Below the pieces are notes generated by a model. It saw only the letters and a list, made by a program, of their open reading frames with translations. It was not told the DNA's origin and made no database searches. DNA of 14,394 bases, taken from the NCBI GenBank assembly GCA_028690725.1, contig JAQVAR010000013.1, positions 1-14,394 on the forward strand, written 5' to 3'. Position 1 is the stretch's first letter. Every line of letters starts with the position of its first letter. The DNA comes from Candidatus Iainarchaeum sp. (GTDB taxonomy: Archaea > Iainarchaeota > Iainarchaeia > Iainarchaeales > JAAZKV01). Below, piece by piece: positions 1 through 4,271 of the stretch. The position numbers and the translations under genes were made by a program.

Positions 1-98
1 TATATAATTAAAAGGGATTTTCCTTTAATAAATCTTACTTTTTTCAACTTTCTAATTATTTTTAAAAATAATTATTCTTGTTATGTATTCATTTCCGC

Positions 99-110
99 TA
101 TATATTTAAA
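99..110 (+). promoter_or_regulatory. TATA box of the candidate RNA gene
   Basis: The run TATATATTTAAA lies about 25-30 nt upstream of the point (about 129-133) where a structured segment begins on the plus strand. This is normal spacing for an archaeal TBP/TFB promoter. No plus-strand coding region follows before the convergent gene at 298-630, so the promoter would serve an RNA gene. AT-rich flanks make chance TATA-like runs common, so confidence is moderate. Confidence 0.45.
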
Positions 111-130
111 AAGAACTAGTCATTTTCTAA

Positions 131-289
131 TTGTGTTGGGAGTTAGTCTAACAAAAAATATTGTTAGACAAGCAAAACTCAGTAGTTTTGCGGTGAGGAG
201 ACGAGTCAAACCACTATTGAATTAACTTTCAAAAGCCTTTTTTTAAAGGTTTTCGTGGATCCCTGACTTGTCTCTTTTACACTTTTTTT
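131..289 (+). ncRNA. Candidate structured non-coding RNA, class unknown
   Basis: No convincing ORF covers this stretch, but it folds by eye into several good stems. Hairpin 1 is 146-154 with 161-169 (9 bp, loop AAAATA). Hairpin 2 is 172-179 with 184-191 (8 bp, loop CAGT). A long closing stem pairs 198-208 with 264-274 (11 bp, one G-U). It encloses CCAC/GTGG (211-214 with 255-258) and a terminal hairpin, 232-240 with 245-253 (9 bp, one G-U, loop TTTT). GC content over 133-274 is about 37% (53 of 142 by hand count), visibly above the flanks. A TATA box lies upstream and a T-tract follows. GGGA (138-141) could also pair with TCCC (260-263) as a pseudoknot. I do not see the diagnostic motifs of archaeal SRP RNA, RNase P RNA or 5S rRNA. 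A short C/D or H/ACA guide is not clearly supported. Confidence 0.5.
283..289 (+). terminator. T-tract terminator after the RNA candidate
   Basis: Seven consecutive T residues follow the closing stem by a few bases, with a shorter TTTT at 275-278. Archaeal RNA polymerase commonly terminates at U-runs. The tract falls just before the 3' end of the convergent gene at 298-630, which fits a boundary between two transcripts. Confidence 0.4.
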
Positions 290-297
290 AAAAAATT

Positions 298-630
298 TTA
301 TCTATTGTCCCCATTTCCCTTTAATTTGTTTCTATCCATTCTGTTATACAATTTTTGAATATTCATGTCTGCTACTTCTTCAAAGTTCAATCCTAGTTTA
401 GTGCATAATTGTGATAAATACCATATAACGTCTCCTAACTCTTTTGCTATTTCTTTCTTGTATTCTTCGTCCAAAATACCATTTTTGTCCCTATATAATT
501 TTTTTATTTTTCCTGCAACTTCTCCCGCTTCATCCGTTAAACCCAAAGCATAATATGCTATTTCACTTTTTTCTATTATTGTTCCCAAATCAGTTTTTTT
601 TGATTTTTCTTGATATTCTTTAAAATCCAT
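298..630 (-). CDS. MazG-like nucleotide pyrophosphohydrolase
   Basis: This 110-residue protein belongs to the all-alpha NTP pyrophosphohydrolase (MazG/dUTPase-2) group, which hydrolyses nucleoside triphosphates to monophosphate and pyrophosphate, typically as house-cleaning of abnormal or excess nucleotides. The metal-binding signature is complete: DEAGE gives E34 and E37, and ELGD gives E64 and D67, followed by a helix with N90. The length fits the single-domain short MazG family rather than the two-domain E. coli MazG. The start is well placed: GGTGAT lies five bases upstream of the ATG. The gene lies 94 nt downstream of the lipoprotein gene on the same strand, has its own TATA box, and converges on the RNA candidate. 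The exact nucleotide substrate cannot be read from the sequence. Confidence 0.85.
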   Translation of the reverse strand: MDFKEYQEKSKKTDLGTIIEKSEIAYYALGLTDEAGEVAGKIKKLYRDKNGILDEEYKKEIAKELGDVIWYLSQLCTKLGLNFEEVADMNIQKLYNRMDRNKLKGNGDNR

Positions 631-633
631 TTA

Positions 634-671
634 ATCACCTATATAGGATAACAAACAAATTATTATAAATT
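634..671 (-). promoter_or_regulatory. Promoter and Shine-Dalgarno of the MazG-like gene
   Basis: On the minus strand AGGTGAT (complement of 634-640) ends three bases before the ATG at 630. It matches the archaeal anti-Shine-Dalgarno end of 16S rRNA. A TATA-like ATTTATAATA (complement of 661-670) lies about 26 nt upstream of the ribosome site, giving a predicted leader of roughly 10 nt. This is the clearest Shine-Dalgarno in the window; most other genes here look leaderless. Confidence 0.5.
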
Positions 672-724
672 CATTTTTGAAAAAATTAATTTTGTGTGCT
701 CACAAAATGTTTTTACAAAATTAT

Positions 725-1162
725 TTACTCTATTTTATTATATCCTACTAAATCAATATCATTAATTAGTTCATTAGTAGAATTATGATTAGTTATTTTT
801 ATTGAAAACACATATTTTTTTCCTAATTCGAATTGTTTTGGATTTTCAACAAAAAGTATTATTTCTGTTGAAGAAAGAGCATAATTTTCTAACAAAAAGT
901 TTTTTTCAGAAATTATTATATTGTCTTGCATACAAGGTTTGCATGATGCTCCTTCTGGACAAGGAGGGCAAGAATATATTTTAACAACATATCCTTCAAT
1001 ATTATAATTTTTATCAATATTAAAGGATTCTTTCAACTCACTAATTGTTGTATTAATATTGTTTTGAATAATATTGGGATAAGTTTTTTCAACTTCTATA
1101 TTAATACAACCAAAAATTAAAAATATAATTATAATTGTAAAAATAACAAACCTTTTTTTCAT
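725..1162 (-). CDS. Small lipoprotein with a four-cysteine loop
   Basis: I do not recognise a named family for this 145-residue protein. Residues 1-18 form a basic then strongly hydrophobic signal peptide ending in a lipobox-like LIFGC, so Cys19 is a likely lipid-anchored N-terminus and the protein should sit on the outer face of the membrane. The remainder looks beta-rich (a GYVVKIYS strand, then IILFV and KKYVFSIKI), suggesting a small OB-like barrel. It is interrupted by CPPCPEGASCKPC at residues 65-77, whose four cysteines (65, 68, 74, 77) could bind metal or form disulfides. Short CPPCP-type loops of this kind occur in other small secreted proteins of archaea and bacteria (recollection, not checked). 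A TATA-like stretch near 1203-1213 lies about 45 nt upstream. Function is unknown. Confidence 0.7.
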   Translation of the reverse strand: MKKRFVIFTIIIIFLIFGCINIEVEKTYPNIIQNNINTTISELKESFNIDKNYNIEGYVVKIYSCPPCPEGASCKPCMQDNIIISEKNFLLENYALSSTEIILFVENPKQFELGKKYVFSIKITNHNSTNELINDIDLVGYNKIE

Positions 1163-1298
1163 ATTTTAAAACCATTTTATTTTCATACAAAAAATGTAAA
1201 AACTATAATATAAATGTGTCGGAAAATTCTAATATTATTTTGATAATTGTTTTTGAACAACAACAAATTTTGATTAAAAGTTCTTGTTTTGTTAGAGA

Positions 1299-1328
1299 TA
1301 AATATAAATAGTTGTTTTGAACTATTTA
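1299..1328 (+). promoter_or_regulatory. TATA box with overlapping 9-bp palindrome
   Basis: AATATAAAT (1301-1309) is centred about 30 nt upstream of the ATG at 1335, so the transcript should be leaderless or nearly so. A perfect inverted repeat, TAAATAGTT (1305-1313) and AACTATTTA (1320-1328) with a 6-nt spacer, overlaps the downstream edge of the TATA box and runs to the predicted start site. That is a typical place for a repressor to block archaeal initiation. In such AT-rich DNA some palindromes arise by chance. Confidence 0.4.
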
Positions 1329-1334
1329 CTTTAA

Positions 1335-2015
1335 ATGAAAAAAATTGTTTTGTGTTTATTTTTGCTTTTTTTAATATTTTCTTTGCACAGTGTTTTTGGT
1401 AAAGAAACAAATTTGATTGATGAAAAACCGGTTATTGATGATAGTATTATTGAAAAAAATGTTTGTTTAGTAAAAGAGTTTGTATCTGTTTGTTGTGATC
1501 TTGATAATAATAAATCCAAAATTACTCTGAATAAATTGTCTGAAAAATACTCTATTTTTTGTATTGAGAACGATTTACAAGTAATTAGTTTAGAAGAATT
1601 TATTATTTCTTTAAACAATATTGGTCTTATTATTGAAAAAAATGTTTTTGGTGATGATTATGTTGTTGGAATTTCTTTTCTAAGCGAAACAAAAAACAAA
1701 ATTGGTGATTTACCAGAAAATAATGTTTTTTTTGATGATACGAATTCTCTAATAATCTTAGTAATAATTATTTTGGTCATTCTTGTTATTAGTGTTTTTG
1801 GCTCTTTTTTTCTAATAAAAAATAAACAAAACGTTGTTTTGAAGGAAATGGATTCAGTTAAAGAAAAAATGTTTGCATTAGAAAAAACTTATTTGAAGGG
1901 AAAAATGGATCAGGATACTTATAGAAAGTTGATGCAAAAACATCAGTTAAGGTTAACCGAGTTAGAATTAGAAATATCAAAAATGAAAAAAAAGAGTATT
2001 AAAAAAAATTTTTAG
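1335..2015 (+). CDS. Secreted, membrane-anchored protein with C-terminal coiled coil
   Basis: I do not recognise a characterised family. Residues 1-22 are a signal peptide (hydrophobic, ending SVFG). Residues 23-137 form an extracellular domain of about 115 residues with cysteines at 44, 53, 54 and 76, so disulfides are possible. Residues 138-161 are a membrane span rich in Ile, Leu and Val. Residues 162-226 are a cytoplasmic, highly charged helix including YLKGKMDQDTYRKLM (186-200), which resembles short oligomerisation segments at the ends of many archaeal membrane proteins. The predicted topology is outside domain, one span, then cytoplasmic coiled coil. The leaderless promoter supports the ATG at 1335. 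The gene is divergent from the lipoprotein gene across a 172-nt gap and converges on the gene at 2054-2896. A role in sensing or envelope scaffolding is only a guess. Confidence 0.7.
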   Translation: MKKIVLCLFLLFLIFSLHSVFGKETNLIDEKPVIDDSIIEKNVCLVKEFVSVCCDLDNNKSKITLNKLSEKYSIFCIENDLQVISLEEFIISLNNIGLIIEKNVFGDDYVVGISFLSETKNKIGDLPENNVFFDDTNSLIILVIIILVILVISVFGSFFLIKNKQNVVLKEMDSVKEKMFALEKTYLKGKMDQDTYRKLMQKHQLRLTELELEISKMKKKSIKKNF

Positions 2016-2053
2016 AATATTCTTTTTATTGTACTAGTTATCAAATTTTTTTT

Positions 2054-2896
2054 TTATTTTTTTCTTCTATCCTCAATCATTGTTTTCATTTTATTGTCCC
2101 AAATTTTTATTTGTTTTGGTTTTGCTTTTCTAAAAGACATTTTGTATTGAACTAAATTTTTGTTGTGTGGAATTGCTCCTCTATATTCAAAATTTGGTCC
2201 TAAATTTGTTCTTAAAATTTTTATTAATTCTTCTCCAAATTTTGAACCCACTTTTTTTTCAAATTCTTGTTGTTCTACTTTTTTTCCAATTGCACCTTGT
2301 ATATTTGCAATAGTAATAATATTTTTTTCGCCTTCTGTGTGAAAATTAATTCCAATTCTACCAATATATTTGTTTGATGACCATAATTGTAGTTGCCATA
2401 ATGCTTCTGGGCAACCATTTAATCCATATTTATCAATTTGTTTTAAAATAGAATTTGTTTTTTCAAATCTAACCTCATATTTTGAATCTAATTTTATTGG
2501 TTTTCTGAATGCAAAATATTCGTTTCCGATTTCAATATTTCTTAGAGCCCTAGTTAATTGTAAAACGTGTATTGTGCCAGTAATGCTCGCACCCCTATTT
2601 TTGTTTCTTCCTTGTGATCTAGAAGAATAAACAGCTCTCAAACCGTTTTCCAAATTAATTGGTTTGAAATTTCTTTGTTTTTTCAATTCAGCATATTTTG
2701 TTGCTAGTTTCCACCTAACATCACTCGGATTAAGAATGTGTTTGAACAAAAAAATACTTGCATCATGCAATTCAGAAAGGTTTATTTTTGTTTGAATTCT
2801 TGTTCTTTTTTCTAATCCCTCTCTTTCAAAAAGTCTTGCAAAATGTATTGGTGTTCTAACAACTCTAAACCTTTTTGTCATAATAATAATGCTCAT
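2054..2896 (-). CDS. Unrecognised protein, DUF535-like layout at the C-terminus
   Basis: I cannot assign this 280-residue, basic, apparently cytoplasmic protein to a family with confidence. There is no signal peptide or membrane span. The N-terminal half is Arg/Lys-rich with helices around HFARLFEREGL (18-28). The C-terminal half has a beta-strand series ending ITIANIQGA (194-202), a helix FGEELIKIL (220-228), and a Tyr/Arg-rich finish with YKMSFRKAKPK (251-261). The pattern of strand, IQG, helix, then short strand recalls the C-terminal part of DUF535/VirK-like proteins, but this is a pattern impression only. An in-frame ATG at codon 6 (MTKRF) is an alternative start. A TATA-like stretch near 2963-2972 would give a leader of about 40-50 nt. 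The gene lies next to the displaced tRNA fragment and so may flank an insertion boundary. Confidence 0.6.
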   Translation of the reverse strand: MSIIIMTKRFRVVRTPIHFARLFEREGLEKRTRIQTKINLSELHDASIFLFKHILNPSDVRWKLATKYAELKKQRNFKPINLENGLRAVYSSRSQGRNKNRGASITGTIHVLQLTRALRNIEIGNEYFAFRKPIKLDSKYEVRFEKTNSILKQIDKYGLNGCPEALWQLQLWSSNKYIGRIGINFHTEGEKNIITIANIQGAIGKKVEQQEFEKKVGSKFGEELIKILRTNLGPNFEYRGAIPHNKNLVQYKMSFRKAKPKQIKIWDNKMKTMIEDRRKK

Positions 2897-2985
2897 AATC
2901 TGCTTTTAATTTTATTGCAAACTAAGATTATGCAAAATAATATTATCAACACAAATTATTAAATGTATAAAATTTTTAAAAAAAG

Positions 2986-3014
2986 ACGCGGAGAGAGGGA
3001 TTTGAACCCCCGCT
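2986..3014 (-). repeat. Displaced 3' end of tRNA-Ser (att-like direct repeat, distal copy)
   Basis: These 29 bases are identical to 4045-4073, the last part of the intact tRNA-Ser gene: the end of the variable arm, the whole T-arm, the 3' acceptor strand and G73. Nothing resembling the rest of a tRNA follows, so it cannot be a working tRNA. On the minus strand it runs straight into a run of seven Ts (2978-2984), a native-looking terminator that the intact gene lacks. This is what remains when an element inserts into a tRNA 3' end and pushes the original end away. A partial tRNA duplication is the alternative. Confidence 0.75.
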
Positions 3015-3055
3015 TGTTATGGTTGTTGGTGTGTAGTTTGTAGGTTCGAATTTTT

Positions 3056-3985
3056 TCATTTGAGTGCATTTTTATATTGTTTTTGAAATCTTTTTACTAA
3101 TAGTTTTGCAAGTGCTTGTGCTGAATTTTCTTTGTCACATTTTTTTAAAGCTTTAAAATAATTTGCTTTTTCTTTTGTTTTTATATCAATCATTTGATAA
3201 TTATTTTGGTTTAGTATGTGATTCATTATAATCCTTCCTATTCTTCCATTTCCGTCTTGAAAAGGGTGTATTTTTTCTATTTTCCAGTGAGTCCAAGCTG
3301 CTAATTCAAGTGGGTGCAATTTTTTTTTAATATTTTTGTATTCTTCAAAAAAGTTTTGCATATCAGTTATAACATAAATTGCTGGGGATGTTTCAAATGT
3401 TGCGCCTCTAACCAAATTATCTTTTGTTTTATAATGTCCTGCAATAAATGGTTTGGTTTCTTTAAAATACATTTCATGTAATTTGTGTAATAAATTATCA
3501 GATAATTCTTCTTTTAAATTTTTGATATATTCTAACACTTTTCCCGCGTTTTTTGCTTCGATAATATCAGAAATATCTTTGTTTGGTGCAAGATTTTCTT
3601 TTAGGATAAGGGTAACTTCTTTTGCTGTTAGAGTTGAACCTTCAATTGAATTTGAATTATATACAAAAGCGTTTACAAAGTTTTCCCAAAATTGTTCTTT
3701 TTCTGTTGGATTAAGTTTTTCAAATCTTTTTAAAAAAGAAAAATTAATTTTATCAATTTTGTTTATTTCGATATTTGTTAAATAATGGTGTCCAAAAATT
3801 TTTTTTCTTTTTTCTTCTATTTCTGTTTTAAATGATGCGAATAATACTTCTTGTTTTTTATCACTTGGTTTTTTCAAACCAATATATTTTCTGAATTGTT
3901 TTCTGTTTTTGTCGGGCAAAGTAATTGATTCAACAAGATAATAATAAGTTTTATTGCCTCGCTTTGATTTTGCTAAATAAACCAT
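3056..3985 (-). CDS. Fic-domain protein adenylyltransferase (class II)
   Basis: Fic enzymes usually transfer AMP from ATP to hydroxyl side chains of target proteins; many act as toxins or stress switches. The catalytic motif is complete: HPFQDGNGRIGR at residues 240-251, with the catalytic His240, the metal-binding Asp244 and the phosphate-binding GNGR. The autoinhibitory motif (S/T)xxxE(G/N) is present upstream as SNSIEG (111-116). This marks a class II Fic that restrains itself without a separate antitoxin. The N-terminal 60 residues (KRGNKTYYYLVES, then a KYIG element) form a small lead-in seen in many archaeal Fic proteins. Total length of 309 is normal and the gene is intact. It lies inside the tRNA-Ser repeat-flanked segment, and its promoter is embedded in a perfect inverted repeat. 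The target protein cannot be inferred. Confidence 0.9.
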   Translation of the reverse strand: MVYLAKSKRGNKTYYYLVESITLPDKNRKQFRKYIGLKKPSDKKQEVLFASFKTEIEEKRKKIFGHHYLTNIEINKIDKINFSFLKRFEKLNPTEKEQFWENFVNAFVYNSNSIEGSTLTAKEVTLILKENLAPNKDISDIIEAKNAGKVLEYIKNLKEELSDNLLHKLHEMYFKETKPFIAGHYKTKDNLVRGATFETSPAIYVITDMQNFFEEYKNIKKKLHPLELAAWTHWKIEKIHPFQDGNGRIGRIIMNHILNQNNYQMIDIKTKEKANYFKALKKCDKENSAQALAKLLVKRFQKQYKNALK

Positions 3986-3991
3986 AACAAC

Positions 3992-4029
3992 ATGTTACAC
4001 AAAACAATATATAAAACTTTGTGTAACAT
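3992..4029 (-). promoter_or_regulatory. fic promoter inside a 12-bp inverted repeat operator
   Basis: ATGTTACACAAA (3992-4003) and TTTGTGTAACAT (4018-4029) are perfect inverted copies separated by 14 nt. The spacer carries the TATA sequence AATATATAAAA (4006-4016). The TATA centre is about 25 nt upstream of the fic ATG (3985), so the mRNA should be leaderless and the proximal half-site covers the gap between TATA and start. A dimer bound to both arms would exclude TBP/TFB. No DNA-binding regulator is encoded in the segment, so the binding protein is unknown. A stem-loop role is less likely because little of it would be transcribed from the fic promoter. Confidence 0.65.
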
Positions 4030-4044
4030 AAAGAATTGTGTACC

Positions 4045-4073
4045 ACGCGGAGAGAGGGATTTGAACCCCCGCT
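4045..4073 (-). repeat. att-like direct repeat, copy within the intact tRNA-Ser
   Basis: This is the partner of 2986-3014. It supplies the T-arm, the 3' acceptor strand (complement of 4047-4053) and discriminator G73 of the functional tRNA, so the tRNA sequence is preserved across the junction. On the minus strand it is followed by TGGTAC and then the fic operator, with no T-run immediately downstream. This contrasts with the displaced copy, which still has one. Confidence 0.75.
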
Positions 4074-4224
4074 CCCGGTAGGGAACCTGCTAACTAACCT
4101 TAAGTGCTATTGAGCATTTGCGAAATAGTGCAAATTTTCTCTTTGTAGAACTTTTACTTTCTCTTTTTTAAAAGAGAAAGCACAGGCTCAAGGCAGGCGC
4201 ATTTGACCACTCTGCCATCTCCGC
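4046..4224 (-). tRNA. tRNA-Ser(UGA), intron-containing
   Basis: The tRNA decodes UCA as serine. Acceptor strands are GCGGAGA (4224-4218) and TCTCCGC (4053-4047), a perfect 7 bp, with discriminator G73 (4046) as expected for serine. The D-arm contains AGTGGTCAAA. The anticodon stem CCTGC (4197-4193) pairs with GCAGG (4090-4086) only after removal of an intron. The loop becomes CTTGAGA with anticodon TGA at 4190-4188. A long variable arm, TCCC/GGGA with a 4-nt loop, marks a class II tRNA and supports Ser. The T-arm is GGGGG-TTCAAAT-CCCTC with one G-U. CCA is not encoded; the next bases are TGG. The mature tRNA is 84 nt before CCA addition. A TATA box lies about 25 nt upstream of the 5' end. Confidence 0.9.
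4092..4186 (-). other. tRNA intron (95 nt) at position 37/38
   Basis: The intron limits are inferred from the only split that gives a standard 7-nt loop with G37 and A38. Inside it are a 10-bp hairpin (4157-4166 with 4171-4180) and a 6-bp hairpin (4116-4121 with 4130-4135). Its 5' end CCTGTGC (4186-4180) pairs with GCAC and AGG (4107-4104 and 4100-4098) around a 3-nt bulge, though the last base of this pairing is shared with the 10-bp hairpin. I could not draw a fully canonical bulge-helix-bulge at the chosen boundary; a relaxed splice motif or a boundary shifted by one base is possible. No ORF is present. Confidence 0.7.
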
Positions 4225-4244
4225 ATTAAGATTAAGAAAAAGAT

Positions 4245-4256
4245 TATTTTTAAAGA
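4245..4256 (-). promoter_or_regulatory. TATA box of tRNA-Ser
   Basis: On the minus strand TCTTTAAAAATA (complement of 4245-4256) is centred about 26 nt upstream of the first tRNA base at 4224, which is the expected position for an archaeal promoter. It lies just past the 3' end of the gene at 4272-6827. Confidence 0.45.
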
Positions 4257-4271
4257 TTTGCTTTAAAAAAA

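Larger units (their letters stand above)
2986..4045 (-). mobile_element. Putative 1.06-kb insertion at tRNA-Ser carrying fic
   Basis: The two 29-nt copies of the tRNA-Ser 3' end are directly repeated exactly 1059 bp apart, with the complete tRNA on one side and only its 3' end on the other. That is the arrangement produced by tyrosine-recombinase integration at tRNA genes. The interval contains one gene, fic, and its operator-promoter. No integrase is present, so it would be a non-autonomous cassette, a decayed remnant, or the product of another duplication route. Base composition does not obviously differ from the flanks. Confidence 0.5.

Noticed and set aside
11..26. Hairpin-like AAAGG / CCTTT near the left edge, possible terminator of an upstream gene
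   Set aside because: Only about 5 bp with no gene in view to terminate; too short to claim in AT-rich DNA.
198..266. Possible C/D box guide RNA (GTGAGGA as a C-box-like motif at 193-199, CTGA at 263-266)
   Set aside because: The C box has a mismatch, the boxes are too far apart for a normal archaeal guide, and both fall in or beside the long 198-274 stem.
1183..1618. Minus-strand open frames overlapping the start of the 226-residue protein
   Set aside because: The plus-strand frame has a signal peptide, a membrane span and a well-placed promoter; the antisense frames have biased Phe/Lys/Ser composition and no support.
2986..3050. Trans-spliced 3' half of a split tRNA
   Set aside because: The fragment lacks the 3' anticodon arm and a complementary leader, and a complete tRNA-Ser with the same 3' end exists 1 kb away.
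3043..3051. GGTTCGAAT on the plus strand, resembling a tRNA T-loop
   Set aside because: The bases on either side cannot form a T-stem and there is no other tRNA structure around it.
4157..4180. Long perfect hairpin considered as an intrinsic terminator
   Set aside because: It lies inside the tRNA intron, between halves that must be transcribed together, so it is better explained as intron structure.
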